DNA of 64,000 nt from Leptospiraceae bacterium (GTDB lineage Bacteria > Spirochaetota > Leptospiria > Leptospirales > Leptospiraceae). Position 1 is the stretch's first letter, and each line of letters opens with the position of its first letter. Positions 1-8,894 of this stretch are shown piece after piece. Position numbers and translations under genes: made by a program. The notes beneath the pieces were generated by a model that made no database searches, was not told where the DNA came from, and worked only from the letters and a program-made list of their open reading frames with translations. Where the stretch lies: positions 186,001 through 250,000 of the forward strand of contig JADJFV010000001.1 of NCBI GenBank assembly GCA_016708435.1, read 5' to 3'.

Positions 1-261
1 CTTAGCATTATTATCCTTTGCAGTTTTCAGATTCTCAGCATTGCTGCCAGTCAAAGTCTTTACCTCAAAACCTTTTGCAGTTAGCTCTGATTTTAAATTT
101 TCTAGGATTAAATCTCTATTAGCCACATCTTCTTTAGATTTATAAGGAAGAAAAGTTCCAATATAAATTGTGTTAGATGTGGAACCATCTGCAATAAGAC
201 TCTGAACCAATACAAATAAAAGAAATATGGCTATAAATCTAATGTTTTTAAAAATATTCAT
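1..261 (-). CDS. Secreted protein of unknown function, 3' part beyond window
   Basis: The ATG at 261 is preceded by GGGAAG about 5 bases upstream. The first 87 codons begin with a short basic stretch and a hydrophobic signal sequence ending near LIADG, so the product is exported. The mature part contains YIGTFLPYKS and an alternating Lys/Glu-rich helix, then runs off the left edge. I do not recognise the family. It reads in the same direction as the OmpA lipoprotein gene, but a hairpin terminator lies between them, so it probably has its own promoter. Confidence 0.7.
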   Translation of the reverse strand, partial: MNIFKNIRFIAIFLLFVLVQSLIADGSTSNTIYIGTFLPYKSKEDVANRDLILENLKSELTAKGFEVKTLTGSNAENLKTAKDNNAK

Positions 262-439
262 CTAACTTCCCTAGTATAGTTTTCAACAATGATTTGTTTT
301 TTTATCTATAATGAGGAAAGACTGAAAGAAATGTAATAGATTTTGCAATTAAAAAAATAGTCTAAGGACTTTTTTTTTCATAAGTATTGCTTAACTCTTG
401 TATGTTTAATGTATTCGAGAGAGATTTTAGATAAGTGGG

Positions 440-475
440 AAAAGCCGATCGTAAACGAGCGGCTTTTTTATTTTT
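440..475 (-). terminator. Rho-independent terminator after the OmpA lipoprotein gene
   Basis: An 8-bp stem (AAAAGCCG / CGGCTTTT, 440-447 with 460-467) is extended by an inner TCG/CGA pairing around an A-rich loop. It starts 22 bases beyond the stop codon at 490. The plus strand carries a long T run and the minus strand T4 after the stem, so it could act in both directions. Confidence 0.75.
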
Positions 476-489
476 TTATTTAGAAGAGG

Positions 490-1215
490 TTAACCAGCAG
501 TAATCGCTAGCTCTACACGTCTATTTGCTGGGTCATTTGGACTTGCACCAGGAGCAGGTTTGTCTGCACCTACACCTTTCGTTTCACCGATTTGATCATC
601 AGTAATTCCTTGTGATTTTAAATAACCTTTAACAGAATCTGCTCTTTGTTGGCTAAGAGTTTTATTGAAAGCTGGATCTCCAGAAGCATCTGTGTGACCA
701 GAAATATTAACTTTAGTGTCTGGATATGCTTTGATAGAATCAGCAACTTTATCAAGTGTAGCTTTTCCTGAATCAGGAACATCCGCTTTACCAGGATTAA
801 ATTTAACTGCTTGCTCACCCATTTTTAAGCTAAGTGCTTCAATATCGCCATCAGCACCTTTCACTTCTGCTACACCAATTTTTTTAGATTCAAGATCTTC
901 TTTGATATCATCTTTCATTAGGTCGAAGTATAACCCAACACCAAGACCGATTGCGCAACCAGCAGCAAGACCAACAGCCTTACCTTTATTGCTTGCTTTT
1001 TTCTTTTTACCAAAAGCTGATTTTACTACATCTTTGATGTCTCCACCAGATGCTTTTTTCTTAATAGCTTCATCATAGGCAGCCCCAGCTAATAAACCTG
1101 TTAAACAACCAGTCAATCCGCCTATCATAGTGCCCTTTCCTACTTTACTGAGTGTCTCACAGGAAGTAACCGAGAAAGCAACTAGCAGAATCATAACTAA
1201 TGAATTTTTTTTCAT
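490..1215 (-). CDS. OmpA-family lipoprotein with glycine zipper
   Basis: This 241-residue protein has a lipoprotein signal peptide with lipobox SVTSC (Cys19). Two Gly/Ala-rich glycine-zipper segments (about residues 31-46 and 80-96) flank a Lys-rich linker. The C-terminal OmpA domain (about 130-241) carries the peptidoglycan-binding signature NISGHTDASGD and ends in NRRVEL. The domain order resembles YiaD-type OmpA lipoproteins, which tether the outer membrane to peptidoglycan. AAGGAG lies 7 bases before the ATG, confirming the start. It is monocistronic with a terminator directly downstream. It is not a close match to leptospiral Loa22 beyond the OmpA domain. Confidence 0.9.
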   Translation of the reverse strand: MKKNSLVMILLVAFSVTSCETLSKVGKGTMIGGLTGCLTGLLAGAAYDEAIKKKASGGDIKDVVKSAFGKKKKASNKGKAVGLAAGCAIGLGVGLYFDLMKDDIKEDLESKKIGVAEVKGADGDIEALSLKMGEQAVKFNPGKADVPDSGKATLDKVADSIKAYPDTKVNISGHTDASGDPAFNKTLSQQRADSVKGYLKSQGITDDQIGETKGVGADKPAPGASPNDPANRRVELAITAG

Positions 1216-1316
1216 CTATTGTCTCCTTTTTCTTCAAAGAAAAATAAAATCTATTTCGGGTCAATCAAAAACAAGTTGCTTTCTGACTCGCAAATTCATA
1301 TTCTGGATAGTTAATT

Positions 1317-1769
1317 ATGAAGCCATCCATTCAAATGAGTATTGCATGTGGGATAATTGGACTTATAGCAGGTCTCTTTGTTAGCAATAATGCTACAGGA
1401 GAGGGTTATGAGATGTTTCCACTATTCTCTACTTTGTCCTCGCTTGTATGCTCTTTCCTACTCTGGCATATATTCATCACGCGAAAAAAATCACGCTCTA
1501 TTGTATTTGGAATTTTTATAGGGCTAATGATTGTAATCCTCTCTCATTACTTCACTTGGTATTTCATGTCCTTGTCTTATTTTCTTTGCAATCAATTCAC
1601 TGGTAAATGTCTCAGTTCACTCGGAGGAAAGACAATAAATCCAGTTGAATCTATTTATCTACTACTTCCGTTCACATTGATTAGTTTAATGATCGCATGG
1701 CCTACGATTCCTTTGGGAGCCTTCCTTGGTGCGATCGTAATTAAGCTACAGAATAATTCAAAAATTTAG
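1317..1769 (+). CDS. Small polytopic membrane protein, unknown function
   Basis: The 150-residue product has four predicted hydrophobic segments (about residues 8-24, 36-52, 61-82 and 114-142) with short polar loops and a basic ITRKKSRS loop after the second. No family is recognised. It is transcribed divergently from the OmpA gene. The ribosome binding site is weak, so the start is provisional. The membrane topology and absence of a competing frame make it a likely real gene. Confidence 0.65.
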   Translation: MKPSIQMSIACGIIGLIAGLFVSNNATGEGYEMFPLFSTLSSLVCSFLLWHIFITRKKSRSIVFGIFIGLMIVILSHYFTWYFMSLSYFLCNQFTGKCLSSLGGKTINPVESIYLLLPFTLISLMIAWPTIPLGAFLGAIVIKLQNNSKI

Positions 1770-1781
1770 TAAAAAAATTTC

Positions 1782-1809
1782 TTGCCAAATAAATAGCATA
1801 TGCGATAAT
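1782..1809 (+). promoter_or_regulatory. Sigma70-type promoter for the 1841 gene
   Basis: TTGCCA (1782-1787) and GATAAT (1804-1809) are separated by 16 bases and lie about 32 bases upstream of the GTG start at 1841. Both hexamers match the consensus at four or five positions. This is prediction only. Confidence 0.45.
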
Positions 1810-1840
1810 TCTGCTCCCTATCCAAAGGGAGGAGAATATT

Positions 1841-2269
1841 GTGAAGACAATTTTTATTTTATCAGGGTTTCTTTTTGCCCTAAATCTATTTGCCACTGAA
1901 GAAATGGAAGGCATTTACATTGCAAAATCGGAAACTACAAACGAAATCTACGAGTTAAGCCTTAACGTGGAAAAAGATGGCACAGGAGAAGATGCTCATT
2001 TCTTTCACTTAACCAAGGCTATGCAAAGAGAAGAAGGTAAGAATGAAACATCGATTGTTGGAAAATACAAAATAGACAAGAAAAAAATCATTCTATACGG
2101 AGAATCAGTCACAGCCTCTAAGCAAAATTTAAATGCCGATCACGAAGACAAGCAAGAGAGCAAATACACCGGCTCACCGATTCGAGTATTTGTTCGAAAC
2201 GAAGACAATAAAACTATTCTAGTATTGAGTGCATTTGGAAAAATACTTAAACTAGCAAAACAATCTTGA
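1841..2269 (+). CDS. Secreted protein of unknown function
   Basis: The 142-residue product starts at GTG, chosen because GGGAGGAG lies just upstream with good spacing and the signal peptide begins there. The signal sequence ends near LFA (residues 16-18), leaving a small soluble mature protein of about 124 residues. The mature part is beta-rich and charged, with alternating strands such as GIYIAKS, GKYKIDKKKIILYG and VFVRNEDNKTILVLS, a pattern typical of lipocalin-like or DUF-type periplasmic domains. No specific family is recognised. It overlaps or abuts the next gene and probably forms an operon with it. Confidence 0.7.
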   Translation: MKTIFILSGFLFALNLFATEEMEGIYIAKSETTNEIYELSLNVEKDGTGEDAHFFHLTKAMQREEGKNETSIVGKYKIDKKKIILYGESVTASKQNLNADHEDKQESKYTGSPIRVFVRNEDNKTILVLSAFGKILKLAKQS

Positions 2270-2280
2270 GAAGCAATCTT

Positions 2281-2766
2281 ATGAGATTTATATTAATAGC
2301 CTGCCTGCTTTATGCAGGTAGTTTATTTTCAGAAGAAAAGGCAATTTTAGAAATCCGTAAATACTATCAAAAGACTGAGCAAAATCTTAAAACATATACG
2401 CAGGCTAAGATTGATTATACACACAAAAAATCTCACGTAGATGAAACAGATTTATTAGATGAAGAAATTTACTTTTATTCAAACAAGAAAGAAATTGTTA
2501 AAATCGTAGGCGATATTGTATTTGATTGCTCCGGCTCTGTAAATGAATTAACATACAAAAATAAGGAGCTAATCTTTGTATACTCCTACAAATGGTCGGG
2601 ATGCAATCGAGAAGGAAAGTCAGACGAATCCAGATTCTACTTTCAAAATCATAAGCTCATTCAATGGAAAGTAGGCGAAGAAGAAGTAGCCAAGTTAAAA
2701 TGGAATCAAAAAGAAAAAGAACTTCTCAAACTTTCTGTCTTCTATTTAAAACAATTCCCTAAGTAA
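2281..2766 (+). CDS. Secreted protein of unknown function, LolA-like candidate
   Basis: The start was placed at ATG 2281 rather than the upstream TTG at 2266 because it begins the signal peptide directly (MRFILIACLLYAGSLFSE). The mature 140 residues hold an N-terminal amphipathic helix (AILEIRKYYQKTEQNLKTY) followed by several beta strands. That arrangement resembles periplasmic LolA/LppX-like proteins, but the similarity is only architectural. Two cysteines (in FDCSG and SGCNR) could form a disulphide. It follows the 1841 gene with an 11-base gap and is convergent with the SH3 protein gene. Confidence 0.65.
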   Translation: MRFILIACLLYAGSLFSEEKAILEIRKYYQKTEQNLKTYTQAKIDYTHKKSHVDETDLLDEEIYFYSNKKEIVKIVGDIVFDCSGSVNELTYKNKELIFVYSYKWSGCNREGKSDESRFYFQNHKLIQWKVGEEEVAKLKWNQKEKELLKLSVFYLKQFPK

Positions 2767-2769
2767 ATT

Positions 2770-3474
2770 TTAAGGTGCGGCGTATATCGTTTTAATTTCT
2801 GCTCCTGCATTGCCTAGATCCGTAACAGTGAGAGTAACAGTTCCGCCAGAATGAATATATGTTTCAACGACAGAGACAGATTTTACCTGACCGGACTTAT
2901 CACGCATAACGTTAAATTCAACTTCGGTGTCAACGAATTTAACCTTATCCGATTTTCGAGGATACTTATACTTATCAAAATTATAAATAAAACAAATTCC
3001 AAGTAAATAAGCTTCCTCCATACGAGCGAGCGGCAAAGTAAGAGTAGACGTTGTTACCATAGTATCATCTGTCGCTTCCGTGACTTTTGTTCCCTTCGGC
3101 AAATATTTATCAGCGTATTGTTTCAGTGTTGGATTCGATTTACTGGGTAGCTCAGAAACTGGAGGTGGATAAGAGGAAAGATATCCATCAAATAAATATC
3201 CTTCTCGGTCATCAGCCATTACCTTGACCCAGTAGCCGGGAATCCCATCTACATCGTATTCTTTATCAGTCATTTGACGAACACGCGCAATCGTTCCAAA
3301 TGAAACAGTTTGAAGAAATCTTCCATTCTTAGACGGCTTATCTCTTAGATTCAGCCCCGACTTAGCCAATACATAGAGATTGTCCCCCACTTTGTAAGAA
3401 ACAACAGGCTTCGCACTTACAGAAAGGCACAATAAAAATAAGACTAGAATGATTCGATTTCTTTGCTGGTTCAT
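2770..3474 (-). CDS. Secreted SH3-domain protein
   Basis: The 234-residue product has a signal peptide (cleavage near VSA, residue 21). A bacterial SH3 (SH3b) domain spans about residues 30-105 with the diagnostic GLNLRDKPS and an ending GYLFDGYLS. Such domains bind cell-wall or peptide ligands. The C-terminal half (about 125-234) is a separate beta-rich domain that I do not recognise. It lies 3 bases from the convergent 2281 gene and is divergent from the DUF1574 gene. A periplasmic or envelope role is inferred from the signal peptide and SH3b domain. Confidence 0.8.
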   Translation of the reverse strand: MNQQRNRIILVLFLLCLSVSAKPVVSYKVGDNLYVLAKSGLNLRDKPSKNGRFLQTVSFGTIARVRQMTDKEYDVDGIPGYWVKVMADDREGYLFDGYLSSYPPPVSELPSKSNPTLKQYADKYLPKGTKVTEATDDTMVTTSTLTLPLARMEEAYLLGICFIYNFDKYKYPRKSDKVKFVDTEVEFNVMRDKSGQVKSVSVVETYIHSGGTVTLTVTDLGNAGAEIKTIYAAP

Positions 3475-3572
3475 ATTTTTTTCTATCGGAGTCTTTTTTG
3501 TTTATCGATGGTAATTTTTTACATTGATAGATTTGATTTGCTGAAAAATAGCCTTCTCGAAAAATAGAATGA

Positions 3573-4655
3573 ATGCATTTTTCAAAACGAAATCTTTTCC
3601 TATTTTTAATTTTCTTTTCTGCTCTATCTCATTTGTTATTTCGATTTCTAGTTTTATACTCAGAGAAGACTTCCTTTATCTGGCATACAATTGGAACGAG
3701 AGTAATTTCTCCAAAAGAATATGACCTTGCCATTCTCGGAGACAGCCAACTAATGAGTGGTATTCATCCTAATATTCTAAACAAGCTACTAAAGGAAAAC
3801 GGGAAGCAAACGGATATTTTATATTATCCGCGACCTTCAGAGCAGCCAGAAGGAATTTATAAATTGCTCATAGACTTTAAAAACTCAGGAATAAAAATTA
3901 AAACTCTTGTCGTCAATGTCTCCCCTGTCACGAGTTCAAAGAATACAATCGTAGACGCTCACAAAACTCTCTCTCAAAACTTTCAACCTTTTTCACTTCG
4001 AATGCTTTTAGACAGTGAACTCAATAAATTCTATTTTAAAAATCTATCGGGTAATATCTATTACCTTTTCTTGCAAGTATTTCCACTTTTAAAACTAAAT
4101 GGAAATTTCTCGAATGAAATAAAACTAATTCCGGGCTCAGAAGGAATCCAACACAACAAAGAAATGAATGCACTCCTAAATGTAAATTTTTTTGGGAATC
4201 TAAACACGAATAAAGAAAAGAATCTATTCCTAGAAAATTCTTTAATCAATGAAAATTTCTATTTTGAATGGGGAAATTTCTCTCCTTTCACCGGAGAGTG
4301 CATTGAAAGAAAAGAAACACTTTCTTTACCGGCTGGAATGGAAGCAGCATTCTTAACTCCAAGAAAAGAGTCGCTTAGCTTTTGGTTAAAGATTGGGAAG
4401 TATGCAAAGGAAAACCAAATCCGAATTCTTTATCTATACATTCCATTTTCTCCAGAGGCTGAGGCAAAAATTCGGTCAAATGAAAGCACTTCTCCAATCC
4501 AAATGAATCTCCATGAAATTTCCTCCCAAATAGGAGAAGATAGTATAATGAAAATTGAACCAAAATTATTTAACTCCAGCGACTTTAAAGATTATACTCA
4601 CTTAAATGTATGTGGAATGATGAAGTTGACAAAAGAGTTAGCCAATAGATTGTAA
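3573..4655 (+). CDS. DUF1574/SGNH-like membrane-anchored protein
   Basis: The 360-residue product has an N-terminal membrane anchor (about residues 8-28). The SGNH-hydrolase nucleophile block GDSQLMSGIHP lies near residue 57, and the C-terminal acid/base block is DYTHLNVCG (near residue 341), matching the D-x-x-H pair of SGNH/AlgX-like enzymes. DUF1574 proteins of this shape are expanded in Leptospira and are thought to act on cell-surface polysaccharide or lipid, but no substrate is established. It begins a cluster with the two genes downstream (12-base gap, then a 4-base overlap). Confidence 0.75.
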   Translation: MHFSKRNLFLFLIFFSALSHLLFRFLVLYSEKTSFIWHTIGTRVISPKEYDLAILGDSQLMSGIHPNILNKLLKENGKQTDILYYPRPSEQPEGIYKLLIDFKNSGIKIKTLVVNVSPVTSSKNTIVDAHKTLSQNFQPFSLRMLLDSELNKFYFKNLSGNIYYLFLQVFPLLKLNGNFSNEIKLIPGSEGIQHNKEMNALLNVNFFGNLNTNKEKNLFLENSLINENFYFEWGNFSPFTGECIERKETLSLPAGMEAAFLTPRKESLSFWLKIGKYAKENQIRILYLYIPFSPEAEAKIRSNESTSPIQMNLHEISSQIGEDSIMKIEPKLFNSSDFKDYTHLNVCGMMKLTKELANRL

Positions 4656-4667
4656 CGAGATAGTTTT

Positions 4668-4997
4668 ATGTTTTATTCTAAAAAAAATATCTGTCTAGGA
4701 CTCTCCCTTTTACTGCTTCTATTGCATTGCGCTGATACAAATGACTTATACTATTCAAACGGTCAAGCCAATGGTAGAATCTTCTTAGCATTTAAAATAA
4801 AAGATACCGAGTGCAATTACACACACCGACTAACCGCCGTTATACCGTATGAATCTAGAAAAAGAGAAGTAGATGCTTGCGTTCAGGCAATTCTAACAAA
4901 GCTTTGCGGAGATTGGAATGTATCTGATCCTACTCCACTTTTATGTAAAACAATTAATTATAGAATTAACTATAAAATAGGCGGAACAAAAAAATGA
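4668..4997 (+). CDS. Small lipoprotein, unknown function
   Basis: The 109-residue protein has a basic N-terminus, a leucine-rich signal segment and a lipobox-like LLLHC with Cys21. The mature part has five further cysteines (TECNYT, VDACVQ, KLCGDW, LLCKTI), suggesting disulphides. It lies 12 bases after the DUF1574 gene and overlaps the next gene by an ATGA, so it is translationally coupled and probably part of the same envelope cluster. No family is recognised. Confidence 0.7.
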   Translation: MFYSKKNICLGLSLLLLLLHCADTNDLYYSNGQANGRIFLAFKIKDTECNYTHRLTAVIPYESRKREVDACVQAILTKLCGDWNVSDPTPLLCKTINYRINYKIGGTKK

Positions 4998-5461
4998 TTC
5001 CTAAGTTCGATTTGCAGCTAACGGAAATTATGCTCTATATTTCCTTGTTCGTCGCCTTTGTTGTTTTAGTCATCCTCTATCTTCGTTCAGGAAGTAAGAA
5101 AAAAAGAATTCTTCAAAAAACAGAATCCGGGGATAATGCTTCTAAGCCAAAACAAGAACAATCCATACTTGAAATATTCGATTATCTCGGAACAAAGATT
5201 GTTCACGAGAATGGAACCTACACAGTAAATCATAAAGGCAAAGTAACCTTCTACAAATCATGGGAGTTAGTCCCAATTCAATTTCAGAAAATGGTAAAGG
5301 AACTAGACAATCGTTCTGGACTCGCAAAGAAGAATGATGATTACTTCTTAGAAGTCATCAATGGAATTTATTATCTAACCATGCCCGATGGTTCCATCAA
5401 AAAATACAATCGCCTAACCGACGTCCCTGCTTATATACGCAAAGCGGTAGGGAAGTTATAA
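4994..5461 (+). CDS. Single-pass membrane protein, unknown function
   Basis: The 155-residue product has one transmembrane helix (about residues 12-31), a basic stop-transfer segment GSKKKR, and a soluble C-terminal domain of about 100 residues. That domain has two similar beta-hairpins (ENGTYTVNHKGKVTFY and INGIYYLTMPDGSIKKY), each followed by a short helix (WELVPIQFQKMV, LTDVPAYIRKAV), so it appears to be an internal duplication. The start overlaps the previous stop by 4 bases. The family is unknown. Confidence 0.7.
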   Translation: MIPKFDLQLTEIMLYISLFVAFVVLVILYLRSGSKKKRILQKTESGDNASKPKQEQSILEIFDYLGTKIVHENGTYTVNHKGKVTFYKSWELVPIQFQKMVKELDNRSGLAKKNDDYFLEVINGIYYLTMPDGSIKKYNRLTDVPAYIRKAVGKL

Positions 5462-5477
5462 AGATGAATATCTTTGC

Positions 5478-7274
5478 TTACTTGTTTAAGTCTGGCAAGG
5501 TCAATAGCACATCGAAGCGGTCGTTCATTTCTTGTTTGTATTCGTCTTCATCATAAAACAATGGCTCAACTTCACCATAAGCTTGGTAAGTGTAACGCTC
5601 AAAGTCCATATCGCGATTGAACATTTTCTTAAACAAATCTTTTGCGCGTGCTTCCGTTCTCTTCATATTCTGTTTATCATCTCCAGGTTGCTTGGAATGA
5701 GTTTGAATTTGAACTTTATAACCCGGATAAACTGAGAGGATTTTTTTAATTTCGTTTAGAATATCTGATTCATCTTTTTTTAAAGTTGATTCGGGAATGG
5801 ATATTCTTAATTTTTCTTCTTTTTTCGTAACCAAGATTCCAGTTTTAAATTCTTTTACTTTAAAGAATTGCAATTCATTCAATTCATTTCGAAACGAAAA
5901 GTGAATTTCTAAATTACTAAGAGAACCAATAAGTATGCCATTATCCGCATATCCATCCCAGACGATTCGTTTTCCAGGTTGACCAATTCCTTTCCATTTT
6001 TTTATCACTTGTGTTTTCATTTTATCATTCAATTGATAATTATGCAAAATTGTAATCTTCCACGTTCGAATCGTAAAATTATCTAACTCAGGAAATATTT
6101 CTAGAAAATCTGAATCTTCATCGCCATCGGGTGTAAAGGATTTGGAAGAAAGTCGAAAGTATATCTTTTTCTCTTTTGTATTGACGGTTATTTTTCTCTC
6201 AGGTGATTTTAAAACCTTTGAGCCAACAGTTAGCTTCAACCTAAGAAGATATGTATCATCAGAAACAATTTTGCCGGTAGAATTCTTTCCATCCCAATCA
6301 ATGTTTTCAGGGAGAGTCTCTCCCGCAAATGTTCTGAAGACTTCCTCTTTCGTCCCATCTTTCTTAAAAATATTCATTTCCCAATTGGAAATATTTCTTT
6401 CTAATGCAATTGGCTTAAAACTAACAATATCTTTGACTTTATCACCGTTAGGTGAAAAAGTAGAAAGGTTTTGTTGAATATCAATATTGTCAGGACTTCG
6501 ACTCAGGTAAATATTTTCAAAGGTCATCGTAATTTTATTTTGTGAAAAATCTTCTCCGACTAATTGATAAATATAAGTTCCTTCGTCTTGTAAAATTCCT
6601 CTATCATCCTTCCCATCCCATATTAGATTCTTGGGGATACTCTTCGTATCCCACTGAAATGTGCGAATTGGTTCATTCTTTTCATTTAAGAAAGTTCCGC
6701 TCCATCTATCTGCTGGATCTGCAATCACTTCTTGCTTAATATTCAACTGGTCAAAAATTTTATCACCATTGGGAGTAAAAAAACGATTATCCGCACTAAG
6801 CCTTGCATATGGTAGTGTAGAATCCAGATAAATGGAAACAGGTTTTGATTTGATTTCTGATTTATCAGAAAAAAATACCTTCATCTGATGAATGTAGCGA
6901 CCGTCTGAAAGAATTTTTCCAGTATTATCATTTCCAAGCCATTCTACTTGCTCAGGAATTTCAACCTTCAATGGCTCAAGTTCTTTATCTCCAGAAAAAA
7001 GATACGCGTAGAAACCACGCTTTCGTTTATGTCGTAAATCTGCTGAAAAAATTTTAATCACTTTTCCATTCTCATCCGCGATATGAATCTTCCAGTCTAC
7101 TGGTTTGCGAGAACCAATATATTTTATTTTAAAAATCATTGTATCATTCACATCATCGAAGTTAGGGGAAAAGAAAACTTTCGGTGTCTCAAGGACTAAG
7201 GATTCTACTTCTTCCGAAATCAAGGAAGATGTGAAAAATGAAATAACAAAGAGAAAACTAAAAAAACGTTTCAA
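5478..7274 (-). CDS. FlgD-type Ig-repeat protein with C-terminal OmpA-like domain
   Basis: This 598-residue exported protein starts at TTG, supported by AAGGGG 7 bases upstream. After the signal peptide there are four repeats, each opened by an F-[ST]-P-[ND]-x-D block (near residues 33, 165, 270 and 383) and closed by a W-x-G/WDGK turn, the pattern of FlgD-like Ig modules and CHU_C-type domains. The last 110 residues resemble an OmpA fold (VQIQTHSKQPGD, RTEARAKDLF), with the usual HTD replaced by HSK. This architecture is common in spirochaete envelopes. It is the last gene of the operon starting at 12983, 48 bases after the aldehyde dehydrogenase gene. Confidence 0.8.
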   Translation of the reverse strand: MKRFFSFLFVISFFTSSLISEEVESLVLETPKVFFSPNFDDVNDTMIFKIKYIGSRKPVDWKIHIADENGKVIKIFSADLRHKRKRGFYAYLFSGDKELEPLKVEIPEQVEWLGNDNTGKILSDGRYIHQMKVFFSDKSEIKSKPVSIYLDSTLPYARLSADNRFFTPNGDKIFDQLNIKQEVIADPADRWSGTFLNEKNEPIRTFQWDTKSIPKNLIWDGKDDRGILQDEGTYIYQLVGEDFSQNKITMTFENIYLSRSPDNIDIQQNLSTFSPNGDKVKDIVSFKPIALERNISNWEMNIFKKDGTKEEVFRTFAGETLPENIDWDGKNSTGKIVSDDTYLLRLKLTVGSKVLKSPERKITVNTKEKKIYFRLSSKSFTPDGDEDSDFLEIFPELDNFTIRTWKITILHNYQLNDKMKTQVIKKWKGIGQPGKRIVWDGYADNGILIGSLSNLEIHFSFRNELNELQFFKVKEFKTGILVTKKEEKLRISIPESTLKKDESDILNEIKKILSVYPGYKVQIQTHSKQPGDDKQNMKRTEARAKDLFKKMFNRDMDFERYTYQAYGEVEPLFYDEDEYKQEMNDRFDVLLTLPDLNK

Positions 7275-7322
7275 AAAAATACCCCTTACATCAAGTAGCT
7301 ACTCATTAGCGATTAACCAATA

Positions 7323-8894
7323 TTAGCCAAATAAAAATTTAACAGCCCTTGAAATATAGCTGTATATTTTTTTCGAATAAGGAAACCACCATAGTTCATC
7401 GGAAAATCGCCAAAGCCAGCGATTAGCACTCACTGCTTGAGTTTGGGCAAATGCGCGTAATCCTTCGGGACCATGCACGCGACCAAGTCCACTCTTTTTA
7501 AAACCACCAAAAGGTAAATCAGATATCATATAATTCGCAAGAACATCGTTTATGCAAACAGAGCCTGCGAGTATTCTTTTCGCGATTGCTTTTCCCTTGC
7601 GAGCATCACTTGTCCAAACAGAAGCACAGAGACCGTATTCAGAATCATTTGCCAATGCAATGGCTTCTTCTTCTGTATTAAATTCCATTACAGAGATTTC
7701 AGGACCGAATGTTTCTTCTGACATGATTTGCATTTCATGATTTACTCCAATCACGATCGCAGGCTCATGATATAATCCTTTCTCGGTTACTACGCGTTTG
7801 CCGCCAGCCACAAAGAAGGCTCCCTTAGCTTTTGCATCTTTATATTGAGATTCGACAATCTCTACTTGTTTCGGAAGAGTCATAGAGCCAACGCTTGGAA
7901 ACTCTTCTTTAGAACCCTGTTTTATTTTTCCATATTCTTCTTTTAACAAACTAATAAACTCATTATAAATTGCTTTTTCTACATAGACTCGCTCAACGGA
8001 AATGCAAGTTTGACCCGAGTTAGTAAAACCACCCCAGAGTGCTCCACGCACAGCTCTGCGTAGATCGGCATCTTTAAAAACGATCATTGGATCTTTGCCG
8101 CCCAATTCTAAAATAACTGGTTTTAGCATTCGACCACAAGCCTCGCCAATTATTTTTCCTACTGTGGTAGAGCCAGTAAAACAAATCATATCTGTATTTG
8201 AAGAATTTACTAAAGCGGCTCCTGCAACTTCTTTGCCTGTGACTACTTGTAATACACCGTTCGTCAATCCAGCTCGCTGAAAAAACTCAACTACTTTTAG
8301 AGTAGTATAAGGCGTAACCTCTGAAGGTTTAATCACAACTGTATTACCAGCCATCAGCGCATTCATGATTGGCGTAACACTTAAAATTAAAGGATAGTTC
8401 CATGGAGAAATTACACCCACTACACCGTGAGGATGATAGTTCACATAGCATTTCTTATTCAAAAGTAAACCAGCAGAGCGTTTTTCTCGTGCTAAAATTT
8501 TAACACCTTTCTTCGCGATGTATTCAATTGCCTCGAGCGTAGTAAACACTTCGAGAAGTGCATCCATTTTGGTTTTTCCAGTCTCATTACAAATACAAGA
8601 AATCATTTCTTCTTTGTTGTTTGCTAAAAACTTTCTAAATAAAATTAACTCTCTAGACCTTTCTCTAAGCGACTTTGCTCCCCAAATGACTTGTGCTTGC
8701 TTTGCCAAAAGGATTTTTTCTTCTACCATCTCAGCGGTATACAATGGTAATTCGCCAATCTTGGTTAAAGTTGCAGGATTTAGAATTTCAAAACTTGCTA
8801 AATTTGACTTTTGCTTTACGGCAACTTTCTTAGTCTTAAGTTTTGATACTGATTTTAAAGAGTTGTTTTTATTTTTTGTCAGTTTCTGCGCCAT
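7323..8894 (-). CDS. Aldehyde dehydrogenase, probable fatty-aldehyde type
   Basis: This is an NAD(P)-dependent aldehyde dehydrogenase oxidising aldehydes to carboxylates. With GTG 8897 as residue 1, Asn167 lies in SPWNYPL, Glu264 in ELGGKDP and the catalytic Cys298 in SGQTC. A Lys-rich extension of about 30 residues precedes the core, and the C-terminus ends in an aromatic/hydrophobic tail (WLWRFSDELWWFPYSKK) resembling the membrane-associating end of long-chain fatty-aldehyde dehydrogenases. I start at ATG 8894, with AGGAA about 10 bases upstream. It overlaps the TPR gene by 26 bases and so is in the same operon. The substrate is inferred only. Confidence 0.9.
   Translation of the reverse strand: MAQKLTKNKNNSLKSVSKLKTKKVAVKQKSNLASFEILNPATLTKIGELPLYTAEMVEEKILLAKQAQVIWGAKSLRERSRELILFRKFLANNKEEMISCICNETGKTKMDALLEVFTTLEAIEYIAKKGVKILAREKRSAGLLLNKKCYVNYHPHGVVGVISPWNYPLILSVTPIMNALMAGNTVVIKPSEVTPYTTLKVVEFFQRAGLTNGVLQVVTGKEVAGAALVNSSNTDMICFTGSTTVGKIIGEACGRMLKPVILELGGKDPMIVFKDADLRRAVRGALWGGFTNSGQTCISVERVYVEKAIYNEFISLLKEEYGKIKQGSKEEFPSVGSMTLPKQVEIVESQYKDAKAKGAFFVAGGKRVVTEKGLYHEPAIVIGVNHEMQIMSEETFGPEISVMEFNTEEEAIALANDSEYGLCASVWTSDARKGKAIAKRILAGSVCINDVLANYMISDLPFGGFKKSGLGRVHGPEGLRAFAQTQAVSANRWLWRFSDELWWFPYSKKIYSYISRAVKFLFG

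Noticed and set aside
716..1078. 120-codon plus-strand frame inside the OmpA gene
   Set aside because: It is the antisense shadow of a well-supported gene with signal peptide and OmpA motifs.
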